This document shows positions 1-9,434 of a stretch of 64,000 nt of DNA, in pieces. The notes under the pieces are model-generated. The model saw only the letters and a program-made list of their open reading frames with translations, had not been told where the DNA came from and did no database searches. Every line of letters starts with the position of its first letter. The first letter of the stretch is position 1. Location: the NCBI GenBank assembly GCA_965243715.1, contig CBDEVU010000017.1, positions 992,001-1,056,000 of the forward strand, in the 5' to 3' direction. The translations under genes were made by a program, and so were the position numbers. This DNA comes from UBA11606 sp965243715. Lineage in GTDB: Bacteria > Actinomycetota > Acidimicrobiia > Acidimicrobiales > Aldehydirespiratoraceae.

Positions 1-3000
1 GCCTCGTTATCTCGGTTGACGAAGAGCGTCGCGACAAGGACAAAGAGGAACTCGAAGCCGATGTTGTTGGCGAACGTGACGACCTCGATAAGGAGAGAGA
101 CTTAGAACTCCTGCATCGCAGCGAAGAGCTAGAGAAGGAACTGGCGGGCCTCGAAAAGGGCGGCGCCAAAGAAACCGTGATGAAGGCCGCTCGCCGCCTC
201 GCCGAAAAGGATGCCGAGTCGATCCGTGAACGAACCGAGAGTGACAAGGAAATTCTCGATCGCGCTTGGGCTGAGTTTTTGACCCTTCACGGGCGCAAGA
301 TCGTCGACGATGAGCAACTGTGGCGTGAGTTGCAGGACCGTTGGGGCGAATACTTCGTGGGAGGTATGGGTGCGGAGGCTATTGCTCGCCTAGTTGCACA
401 TCTCGACTTCGACGATGAAGAAGCCCGCTTGCGTGAGCAGATCGACCCGCCGGAAGGCGTCAGAGGTTTGCCCAACCAGCGCAAGCAGAAGGCCATCAAA
501 CGGCTTAAGATCGTCGCCGCGTTCAACCGTCGCGACGCACACGGCCGTCGCGTTAACAACCCGGGGGCCATGATCCTCGATGTTGTCCCCGTAATTCCGC
601 CCGAACTGCGTCCCATGGTGCAACTCGATGGTGGTCGCTTTGCCACGTCGGACCTTAACGATCTTTACCGTCGGGTGATTAACCGCAACAACCGACTCAA
701 GCGTCTCTTGGATCTTGGTGCGCCGGACATTATTGTCAACAACGAAAAGCGCATGCTTCAAGAAGCCGTCGACGCGTTGTTCGACAACGGTCGTCGTGGT
801 CGTCCGGTCACTGGTCCCGGTAACCGTCCCCTCAAGTCGCTTTCCGACATGCTCAAGGGTAAGCAGGGACGTTTCCGCCAGAACCTGCTGGGCAAGCGCG
901 TCGACTACTCGGGTCGTTCGGTCATTGTGGTGGGGCCAACCCTGAAGTTCCACCAGTGTGGTCTGCCCAAGATCATGGCGCTAGAACTGTTCAAGCCGTT
1001 CGTAATGAAGAGACTAGTCGACGTCGAAGTGGCACAGAACATCAAGTCAGCCAAGCGCATGGTCGAACGCCGCCGCCCAGAGGTGTGGGACGTGCTGGAG
1101 GATGTCATCAAGGAGCATCCGGTGCTCCTCAACCGTGCCCCAACCTTGCACCGTCTCGGCATTCAAGCGTTTGAACCGGTGCTGGTTGAGGGTAAAGCCA
1201 TCAACCTCCACCCCTTGGTCTGCACCGCGTTTAACGCCGACTTTGATGGCGATCAGATGGCCGTTCACTTGCCACTTTCGGCGGAGGCCCAGGCCGAGGC
1301 ACGAGTGTTGATGCTTAGCGCCAACAACGTACTGAGTCCCGCCAATGGTCGTCCCCTCGTCACCCCGACCCAGGACATGATCATCGGTGCCTTCTACCTC
1401 ACTGACTTTGTTGAGGGGGCGAAAGGCGCGGGCCGGGTATTTCGCGATCATGCGGAACTCCACGCCGCATACGAGCTAGGCGATGTCGCTATCCACGCGC
1501 CGATTCAGTTCCGGATCCCGGACCTCCTAATCAGTCCCGCTAACGGCGCTGCCGCGCGGTACGAAGTCACCACCGTTGGCCGAGTCTTTTTCAACGAGAC
1601 CCTTCCGGACACGTTCCCGTACGTCAACGAAAAGATCGCCAAGAAGCAGATGAGCGCCATTGTCGACACACTGGCTCGCTCCTACGACAAGCAGTCGGTC
1701 GCTATTAGCCTCGACGCCATCAAGGACACCTGCTTCATGTTTTCCATGCAGTCGGGTCTCACGGTCTCGATCGATGACGTGGCAACGCCAGTGGAAAAGG
1801 CATCCATTCTCGATTTTCACGAGAAACAGGCCGATAAGATCGAACAGCAGTTCCGCCGCGGCATTATCACCGATGGTGAGCGCCGTCAGATGGAGGTGGA
1901 GGTTTGGTCCGAGGCCACCGAAAAGGTCACCGAGCGGATGAAGGAAGGGTTAGAGAGCCAACAGTTCAACCCAGTTAACATGATGGTCGAGTCTGGTGCT
2001 CGAGGAAACATGATGCAGGTGCGTCAGATTGCCGGTATGCGCGGTTTGGTCGCCAACCCTCGAGGCGACATGATTCCTCGTCCGATCAAAAGCAACTTCC
2101 GCGAAGGCCTAAAGACACTGGAGTACTTCATTGCTACTCCGGGCGCTCGGAAGGGTCTCGTCGACACGGCTCTGCGCACCGCCGACTCCGGTTACCTCAC
2201 CCGCCGTTTGGTCGACGTGGCCCAAGAACTCATCATCAACGATGAGGACCCGTTCGATCGTCCAGGTGCCGTGCCTGGCATTTGGCTCGAAGACGTCATC
2301 GCCGACACGCCGACCAAGCGGACTCATCTCGAGAGTCGCCTCTTTGGTCGGGTGCTCGCGGACGATGTCACGCTCGCTGATGGCCGGGTCATTGAAAAAG
2401 GCACCATGGTTGGTGACGACGATCTGGAGACCCTGCGCGACGACACGACTATCAACCGAGTGCGTGTGTTGTCGCCCCTTACTGACGATTCGGCTTTTGG
2501 CATCTCGTCTAAGAGCTACGGGATGTCATTGGCCACTGGTGGCAAAATCGAGCTGGGCGAAGCGGTTGGTGTTATCGCCGCCCAGTCCATTGGTGAGCCG
2601 GGTACTCAGTTGACCATGCGTACCTTCCACACCGGCGGTGTGACGGGTGCGCAAGACATTGCTGGCGGTCTGCCGCGGGTCGTGGAACTATTCGAGGCTC
2701 GCACGCCGAAGGGTAAGGCCACCTTGTCTACTACCTCCGGTGTGGTCCTGGTGGGGGAGGACGATGGCCGTGGTTGTGAGATCCGAGTGGTGGCTGACGA
2801 TGGGAGCGAAAAGGACTACACGATCCCGACCGGTGCCCGCCTCGAGGTTAGCAATGGTCAAGAGGTGCGGGCCGGCGATGCCATCGTCGAAGGGGCCCGC
2901 GATCCTAAGGAGCTCATAGAGATTAAGGGGGTCCGGTCCACACAAGAGTACCTCGTCAACGAGGTTCAGAAGGTGTACCGCGACCAGGGCGTGTCGATCC

Positions 3001-3497
3001 ACGACAAACACATTGAACTCATCGTACGCCAGATGACCAAGCGTATTACTGTTAGCGAACCTGGCGACACTGACTTCCTTCCCGGTGAGCAGGTCGATAA
3101 GTTGGTCTTTGCCGACACGAACCGTCGGGTGGTCGAAGAAGGGGGCAACCCCGCGGACGGTCGTCCTTTCCTGATGGGGATAACTAAGGCCAGTCTGGCC
3201 ACCGAGTCGTGGCTGTCGGCCGCCTCTTTCCAAGAGACCACTCGAGTGCTCACCGAAGCGGCGATCGAATCTAAGTCAGATTCGTTGCACGGTCTCAAGG
3301 AAAACATCATCATCGGCAAACTCATCCCGGCAGGTACCGGAATGGGGAAGTACCGCAACATCAAGACCAACGCCCCCGATTTCGAGCCAATGGAGTATTA
3401 CACTTCCGGTGACGACGAATCGGACCTTGCTGAATGGCTGGCGGGCCAAGCCGAAGCAGTTGGTGAGGCCGCCGCTACGCCAAGGGCCACCGTCTAG
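1..3497 (+). CDS. rpoC: DNA-directed RNA polymerase subunit beta' (5' end outside window)
   Basis: Largest subunit of RNA polymerase, forming the catalytic clamp with beta. The frame is open from base 3, so the N-terminal part, including the first zinc finger, lies upstream. The first ATG at 177 is internal. The metal-binding NADFDGDQ motif of the active site is at 1233-1256; the bridge-helix/trigger-loop region (GEAVGVIAAQSIGEPGTQLT) is near 2557-2616. The segment that normally carries the second zinc site has no cysteine: the four ligand positions read Pro (codon 2250), Asp (2484), Ser (2505) and Ser (2514), while the flanking residues align without gaps. The charged first 60 codons resemble the variable coiled N-terminal third. 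It is followed by rpsL after a 157-nt gap with its own promoter. Identity is certain; the loss of the zinc ligands is read directly. Confidence 0.98.
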   Translation, partial: LVISVDEERRDKDKEELEADVVGERDDLDKERDLELLHRSEELEKELAGLEKGGAKETVMKAARRLAEKDAESIRERTESDKEILDRAWAEFLTLHGRKIVDDEQLWRELQDRWGEYFVGGMGAEAIARLVAHLDFDDEEARLREQIDPPEGVRGLPNQRKQKAIKRLKIVAAFNRRDAHGRRVNNPGAMILDVVPVIPPELRPMVQLDGGRFATSDLNDLYRRVINRNNRLKRLLDLGAPDIIVNNEKRMLQEAVDALFDNGRRGRPVTGPGNRPLKSLSDMLKGKQGRFRQNLLGKRVDYSGRSVIVVGPTLKFHQCGLPKIMALELFKPFVMKRLVDVEVAQNIKSAKRMVERRRPEVWDVLEDVIKEHPVLLNRAPTLHRLGIQAFEPVLVEGKAINLHPLVCTAFNADFDGDQMAVHLPLSAEAQAEARVLMLSANNVLSPANGRPLVTPTQDMIIGAFYLTDFVEGAKGAGRVFRDHAELHAAYELGDVAIHAPIQFRIPDLLISPANGAAARYEVTTVGRVFFNETLPDTFPYVNEKIAKKQMSAIVDTLARSYDKQSVAISLDAIKDTCFMFSMQSGLTVSIDDVATPVEKASILDFHEKQADKIEQQFRRGIITDGERRQMEVEVWSEATEKVTERMKEGLESQQFNPVNMMVESGARGNMMQVRQIAGMRGLVANPRGDMIPRPIKSNFREGLKTLEYFIATPGARKGLVDTALRTADSGYLTRRLVDVAQELIINDEDPFDRPGAVPGIWLEDVIADTPTKRTHLESRLFGRVLADDVTLADGRVIEKGTMVGDDDLETLRDDTTINRVRVLSPLTDDSAFGISSKSYGMSLATGGKIELGEAVGVIAAQSIGEPGTQLTMRTFHTGGVTGAQDIAGGLPRVVELFEARTPKGKATLSTTSGVVLVGEDDGRGCEIRVVADDGSEKDYTIPTGARLEVSNGQEVRAGDAIVEGARDPKELIEIKGVRSTQEYLVNEVQKVYRDQGVSIHDKHIELIVRQMTKRITVSEPGDTDFLPGEQVDKLVFADTNRRVVEEGGNPADGRPFLMGITKASLATESWLSAASFQETTRVLTEAAIESKSDSLHGLKENIIIGKLIPAGTGMGKYRNIKTNAPDFEPMEYYTSGDDESDLAEWLAGQAEAVGEAAATPRATV

Positions 3498-3579
3498 CGC
3501 GAGGCTAAGAAACCAGGCTGCTAGCGGGTGGGGGACTGACGGCGTTGTAAATGTCTCAGCGATTGCTTGACCGCGCGGG

Positions 3580-3608
3580 TTGAAGTTCCTCGACTGCGCC
3601 CGTATGCT
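3580..3608 (+). promoter_or_regulatory. Putative sigma70-type promoter of the rpsL (str) operon
   Basis: TTGAAG at 3580-3585 and TATGCT at 3603-3608 are separated by exactly 17 nt, in the gap between rpoC and rpsL. A start near 3615 would give a leader of about 40 nt before the rpsL GTG. Inferred from spacing and consensus match only. Confidence 0.5.
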
Positions 3609-3654
3609 GCTGCGTTGGCCTTCTCCGTCACTTCCGTTCACTAAGGATTATTTC

Positions 3655-4026
3655 GTGCCCACCATACAGCAGCTGGTCCGCAAGGGCCGCCAGACCAAGC
3701 GTCGCAAGGAAACCACTCCGGCGCTCAAGGGCGCCCCACAGCGGCGTGGTGTGTGTACACGCGTGTACACAGCTACCCCAAAGAAGCCGAACTCGGCTCT
3801 TCGCAAGGTCGCTCGTGTTCGCCTCACCTCCGGTACTGAAGTCACCGCCTACATCCCCGGTGAGGGCCATAACCTCCAGGAGCACTCAATCGTGCTGGTG
3901 CGAGGCGGTCGAGTGAAAGACCTCCCCGGTGTTCGTTACAAGATCGTTCGCGGTACCCTCGACACGTCTGGGGTGCGCGACCGCAAACAGGCCCGTAGCC
4001 GCTACGGCGTAAAGAAGGACAGCTAG
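3655..4026 (+). CDS. rpsL: 30S ribosomal protein S12
   Basis: Decoding-centre protein of the small subunit, 123 residues (family usually about 124). The frame is open upstream to 3580, but the family N-terminus PTIQQLVRKGR begins directly after the GTG at 3655, with an AAGGA ribosome site at 3642-3646. The conserved TPKKPNSALRK loop, where streptomycin-resistance substitutions arise in other species, has the wild-type lysine. First gene of the rpsL-rpsG-fusA-tuf-rpsJ series; rpsG starts 2 nt later. Confidence 0.97.
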   Translation: MPTIQQLVRKGRQTKRRKETTPALKGAPQRRGVCTRVYTATPKKPNSALRKVARVRLTSGTEVTAYIPGEGHNLQEHSIVLVRGGRVKDLPGVRYKIVRGTLDTSGVRDRKQARSRYGVKKDS

Positions 4027-4027
4027 C

Positions 4028-4498
4028 ATGCCGCGCAAGGGCCCCGCACCACGACGCGAGACCATCCCCGATCCGATTCACAAGTCGATTCTCGTTACCC
4101 AGTTCATCAATAAGGTTCTGCAGCGGGGCAAGCGTTCCACCGCCGAAAGGATCGTCTACGACGCCCTCGAAATCGTTGAGGAAAAGACCGGGGCAGAGCC
4201 GGTGAGCTCCCTCAAGCGCGCCGTCGACAACGTTCGCCCGCAACTCGAGGTCCGCAGCCGACGCGTTGGCGGTGCTACCTATCAAGTGCCGGTTGAGGTT
4301 CGCCCTCGGCGCGCCACCACCCTCTCCATACGCTGGATGGTCGCGTTCTCGCGTGGTCGTCGAGAGCGCACCATGGCCGAGCGTCTCGCCAACGAGATTC
4401 TCGATGCTGGTAACGGGATTGGCGCTTCCTGCAAGCGTCGTGAAGATCTTCAGAAGATGGCCGAGGCCAATAAGGCGTTTGCCCATTACCGCTGGTAG
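4028..4498 (+). CDS. rpsG: 30S ribosomal protein S7
   Basis: Primary 16S rRNA 3'-domain binding protein that nucleates assembly of the 30S head. 156 residues, the normal length, starting MPRKGPAPRR and ending HYRW. The ATG lies one base after the rpsL stop, so the two are probably translationally coupled. In E. coli S7 represses its operon at the S12-S7 junction; that junction is too short here for the same structure, but a strong hairpin follows this gene (4551-4582). Confidence 0.97.
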   Translation: MPRKGPAPRRETIPDPIHKSILVTQFINKVLQRGKRSTAERIVYDALEIVEEKTGAEPVSSLKRAVDNVRPQLEVRSRRVGGATYQVPVEVRPRRATTLSIRWMVAFSRGRRERTMAERLANEILDAGNGIGASCKRREDLQKMAEANKAFAHYRW

Positions 4499-4550
4499 GC
4501 CACAGCTCCATCGCTAACCTACCCGCGAGCACATTACTTAACTTACGACC

Positions 4551-4582
4551 GCGCCCTTTGCGGCGCTCGGCGCAAAGGGCGC
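4551..4582 (+). promoter_or_regulatory. Perfect 12-bp inverted repeat in front of fusA
   Basis: GCGCCCTTTGCG (4551-4562) pairs perfectly with CGCAAAGGGCGC (4571-4582) around an 8-nt loop. It ends 13 nt before the fusA ATG, immediately before the AAGGA ribosome site. There is no U-run, so a simple intrinsic terminator is unlikely. It may tune fusA translation, act as a processing site or cause partial attenuation; the role is inferred. Confidence 0.6.
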
Positions 4583-4595
4583 CCCAAGGAACCCC

Positions 4596-6689
4596 ATGGC
4601 TGAAAAGCGAACACCTCTCGTAATGACCCGCAACATTGGGATCATGGCTCACATCGACGCGGGCAAAACCACTACTACTGAGCGCATCCTGTACTACACC
4701 GGTCGCTCCTACAAAATCGGTGAAGTTCACGACGGCGCAGCCACCATGGACTGGATGCCACAGGAACAAGAGCGCGGCATCACCATCACCTCGGCCGCCA
4801 CCCACTGCATCTGGAACGACCACCGCATCAACATCATCGACACACCGGGCCATGTCGATTTCACTGTCGAAGTCGAGCGCTCGTTGCGGGTGCTTGATGG
4901 CGCCGTCGCGGTGTTCGACGGAGTGGCGGGCGTTGAACCCCAAACCGAAACCGTGTGGCGTCAGGCCGATCGCTACAACGTCCCGCGAATGTGCTTTATC
5001 AACAAGATGGACCGCACCGGGGCCGACTTTTATTTCTGCCTTGACACCATCAAAGATCGTCTGACCTCCAACGTCGCCGTGATTCAGATCCCGATCGGTT
5101 CTGAAAGTGCCTATTTCGGCGTCATTGATTTGGTTCGCATGAAGGCCCTTGTGTGGCCACCGACCACAGACGAAAAAGACCTCGGTGCGACTTACGAGGC
5201 CGTCGACATTCCGGCCGACATGCAAGACGAAGCCGATATATACCGCGCCATGCTCCTCGAAGTGGCGGCGGACCAAGACGACGACATCATGGCGAAGGTT
5301 CTCGAAGACGAAGAGGTCACTGAGGTAGAACTCAAGGCCGCCCTGCGCAAGGGAACGCTTGAAAACGGTCTCGTGCCCGTCCTAAACGGCACTGCTTTCA
5401 AGAACAAGGGGGTTCAACCCCTTCTCGATGCTGTCATCGACTACCTCCCATCGCCGATCGACGTGGCGGCTATCACCGGCGAGGACAAGGCAGGCAACGA
5501 GGTCAGTCGCAAGGCCGACGACACCGAACCCTTCGCCGCGCTCGCGTTCAAGATCATGACCGATAAGCACGTCGGCCGCCTCACCTATTTTCGGGTTTAT
5601 TCGGGCACCTTCAACAAGGGTAGTCAGATCCTCAACACCCGTACCGACAACAAAGAGCGCGTCGGGCGCATCCTCGAAATGCACGCCAACAACCGCATCG
5701 ACAAGAATTCTGTTGCTACCGGCGATATCGCGGCCGGTATCGGCATCAAGAACACTCGCACCGGCGATACGTTGTGCGACCCAGCCCACCCTATCACACT
5801 GGAAAACCTCGACTTCCCCACCCCGGTAATTGAGGTTGCCGTCGAGCCGAAGTCCAACGCCGATCAAGAAAAGATGGGTCGGGCACTCCAGGACCTCGCC
5901 GAAGAGGACCCGACCTTCCAAGTCACCACCAACGAAGAGACAGCCCAAACCATCATTGCCGGTATGGGCGAACTCCATCTTGAGGTGCTTGTCGACCGCA
6001 TGCGTCGTGAGTTCAATGTTGAAGCTGCCGTGGGTAAGCCGCAGGTTGCCTACCGCGAGACCATCACCTCGACGATCGAGGACTATACCTATACCCACAA
6101 AAAGCAAACTGGTGGTAGCGGTCAGTTCGCGGTTATTTCCGCCACGCTGGCCCCGAACCCGGGCGGCGACTACGAGTTCGAGTCCAAAATCTCGGGTGGG
6201 GCAATTCCTAAGGAATACATCAAGCCTGTCGATCAGGGCATTCGAGAAGCGATGAGCAACGGTGTCCTCGCCGGATTCCCCACCGTCGACATCAAAGTGA
6301 TCCTCGAAGACGGCAAGATACACGATGTTGACTCGTCCGAAATGGCGTTCAAGATTGCCGGCAATGCGTGGTTTCGCGAGGTCGCCCGCAAGGCGAAGCC
6401 GAAACTCCTCGAGCCGGTTATGGCCGTCGAGGTCGTCACCCCTGACGACTATCTCGGCGAGGTGGTCGGGGATGTGAACTCCCGCCGTGGGCAGGTGCAA
6501 GGCACCGAGCAACGCGGAAACACCCAAGTTGTGAATGCCTTAGTGCCGTTATCTGAGATGTTCGGATACAGTACTGATCTGCGTTCGCGCACGCAGGGGC
6601 GGGCCACGTACACGATGCAATTCGATTCATACCAACCCACCCCAGCAAACGTCCAAGAAGAGATCGTCGCCCGCGTCCGCGGCGAATGA
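4596..6689 (+). CDS. fusA: Elongation factor G
   Basis: GTPase that drives tRNA-mRNA translocation and, with RRF, ribosome recycling. 697 residues, full length. P-loop AHIDAGKT at residues 18-25, switch motif DTPGHVDF near 84-91, NKMD specificity motif near 137-140, then domains II-V; domain IV contains the KKQTGGSGQFA stretch. ATG at 4596 has CCAAGGA upstream. It lies 97 nt after rpsG, the largest gap of the str cluster, filled partly by the 12-bp hairpin. Confidence 0.98.
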   Translation: MAEKRTPLVMTRNIGIMAHIDAGKTTTTERILYYTGRSYKIGEVHDGAATMDWMPQEQERGITITSAATHCIWNDHRINIIDTPGHVDFTVEVERSLRVLDGAVAVFDGVAGVEPQTETVWRQADRYNVPRMCFINKMDRTGADFYFCLDTIKDRLTSNVAVIQIPIGSESAYFGVIDLVRMKALVWPPTTDEKDLGATYEAVDIPADMQDEADIYRAMLLEVAADQDDDIMAKVLEDEEVTEVELKAALRKGTLENGLVPVLNGTAFKNKGVQPLLDAVIDYLPSPIDVAAITGEDKAGNEVSRKADDTEPFAALAFKIMTDKHVGRLTYFRVYSGTFNKGSQILNTRTDNKERVGRILEMHANNRIDKNSVATGDIAAGIGIKNTRTGDTLCDPAHPITLENLDFPTPVIEVAVEPKSNADQEKMGRALQDLAEEDPTFQVTTNEETAQTIIAGMGELHLEVLVDRMRREFNVEAAVGKPQVAYRETITSTIEDYTYTHKKQTGGSGQFAVISATLAPNPGGDYEFESKISGGAIPKEYIKPVDQGIREAMSNGVLAGFPTVDIKVILEDGKIHDVDSSEMAFKIAGNAWFREVARKAKPKLLEPVMAVEVVTPDDYLGEVVGDVNSRRGQVQGTEQRGNTQVVNALVPLSEMFGYSTDLRSRTQGRATYTMQFDSYQPTPANVQEEIVARVRGE

Positions 6690-6743
6690 TCGTCTCACAA
6701 CCCACCCAAGAAGCACGCCGAAAAACGAGCAAGGAAAACTGTT

Positions 6744-7931
<1,188 letters not shown>

Positions 7932-7939
7932 GGCTGACT

Positions 7940-8260
7940 ATGGCTGCAGGACAGAAGATTCGTATCCGACTCAAGGCTTACGACCACGAAATCATCGATC
8001 AATCAACGAAGAAGATCGTCGAGACGGTGAAGCGGACGCAGGCTCAACTGTCGGGTCCGATCCCTCTGCCGACCGAGAAGCACCGATTCACCGTCATCAA
8101 GGGTCCGTTCAAGGACAAGGATTCTCGGGAACATTTCGAGATGCGTATCCACAAGCGTCTCCTAGACATCTTAGATCCTTCACCTAAGACGGTCGATTCG
8201 CTCCAGCGTCTCGATCTGCCCGCCGGAGTCGACATCGAGATCAAAATTCAGCAGGTCTAG
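7940..8260 (+). CDS. rpsJ: 30S ribosomal protein S10
   Basis: 30S head protein, also the NusE partner of NusB/NusG in antitermination. 106 residues including the KGPFKDKDSREHFEMRIHKR segment. In most bacteria rpsJ is the first gene of the S10 operon, directly followed by rplC. Here it follows tuf by 8 nt and is cut off from rplC by about 4.3 kb of unrelated genes, so it is probably transcribed with the str genes. Confidence 0.97.
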   Translation: MAAGQKIRIRLKAYDHEIIDQSTKKIVETVKRTQAQLSGPIPLPTEKHRFTVIKGPFKDKDSREHFEMRIHKRLLDILDPSPKTVDSLQRLDLPAGVDIEIKIQQV

Positions 8261-8317
8261 CGCGCTAGCGAGGTTCCCTACTATTCTGAAGCGAGAGTTG
8301 GTTGGGAGATATCGATA

Positions 8318-9421
8318 GTGACCGAGACGGCGAAAACTAGGGCAACGATCACTGGTTGGGGGAAGTGTGTTCCGCCGGTCAAGCTGACCAACGCTGATCT
8401 TGAACAGCTCGTAGATACTTCCGCTCAGTGGATTGTTGATCGGACGGGTATCGAGGAGCGGGGGATTAGCCATGTCGAGGTGACCGACCTCGCGGAGGTC
8501 GCAGGTCGTCGAGCACTAGCGGCGGCGGGTCTAGAGCCAACCGATATCGACCTCCTCGTCGTGGCCACGGTGACTCCCGAGATTACCTGTCCTTCCAATG
8601 CCTGCTTTCTCCAAGAGCGCATCGGCGCCGTCAACGCCGCGGCCTTCGATTTGAACGCCGCCTGTAGCGGCTGGGTCTACGGCTCGGCTTCCGTCTCGTC
8701 CATGATTGAATCTGGGGTCGCGGAGAAGGTGTTGCTGGTTGGGGCGGAGAAACTTCACTTCGTCATGGACTACCACGACCGTTCGACGTGCATCTTGTTC
8801 GGTGACGGCGCGGGGGCCGCTGTCTTTGAGGCTTCCACCGACGGCGATGGCGTACTGAGCAACGACCTCGGTGCCGATGGCCGAGCGGGCAACACGATGG
8901 TGTTCCCGTCCCTCGGTACACGCGGCGAAATCCTGCGGCCTCGCAATGCCATAGAGGATCGGCTCCATTTTGAAGGACAATCGATTTTCAAGTTGGCCGT
9001 TCGCGGCATGGATGGTTCCGTGCGGCGGGCCCTTAAGCGGGCGGGAATCGGTATCGAAGATGTCGATCTGGTAATCCCGCACCAAGCCAACCGGCGGATC
9101 ATCGAAGCGGCCATGAAACGCTTAGGGATACCCGACGAAAAGGTGATGCTCAACATTGCTACCCACGGCAACTCGGCCGCGGCGTCTATCCCTATGGCCC
9201 TCGCCGATGCCGTCGAGTCGGGCCGTTTGAACCCTGGCGACATCGTGGTGCAGACCGCGTTTGGCGGCGGGGTCACGTGGGGGTCCACGGTAATCCGCTG
9301 GGGCCAACGGGTAGAGGCACTCGGCCGGTGCGATATCGAACTTCCCGCGACCGACAAAGACGTCTTCGAGTTGCTCGCCGATAATCGAGCTTTTTTCGCT
9401 CCCTACCACGAGTCGGTGTAG
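8318..9421 (+). CDS. fabH: 3-oxoacyl-ACP synthase III (beta-ketoacyl-ACP synthase, FabH family)
   Basis: Condenses an acyl-CoA with malonyl-ACP to start fatty-acid elongation (family knowledge). 367 residues; thiolase fold with catalytic Cys116 in NAACSG, His255 in PHQAN and Asn285 in HGNSA. The C-terminus is about 40 residues longer than the core enzyme. GTG start at 8318, with GGGAG at 8304-8308. It stands alone, without fabD/acpP/fabF, 57 nt after rpsJ, an unusual place for a lipid gene. Related thiolase-fold synthases cannot be excluded from sequence alone. Confidence 0.88.
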   Translation: MTETAKTRATITGWGKCVPPVKLTNADLEQLVDTSAQWIVDRTGIEERGISHVEVTDLAEVAGRRALAAAGLEPTDIDLLVVATVTPEITCPSNACFLQERIGAVNAAAFDLNAACSGWVYGSASVSSMIESGVAEKVLLVGAEKLHFVMDYHDRSTCILFGDGAGAAVFEASTDGDGVLSNDLGADGRAGNTMVFPSLGTRGEILRPRNAIEDRLHFEGQSIFKLAVRGMDGSVRRALKRAGIGIEDVDLVIPHQANRRIIEAAMKRLGIPDEKVMLNIATHGNSAAASIPMALADAVESGRLNPGDIVVQTAFGGGVTWGSTVIRWGQRVEALGRCDIELPATDKDVFELLADNRAFFAPYHESV

Positions 9422-9434
9422 GCCAAGAGGCATT

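Noticed and set aside
5382..6527. 381-residue antisense frame opposite fusA
   Set aside because: Same reason: fusA is certain in the plus strand and the minus frame has no recognisable domain.
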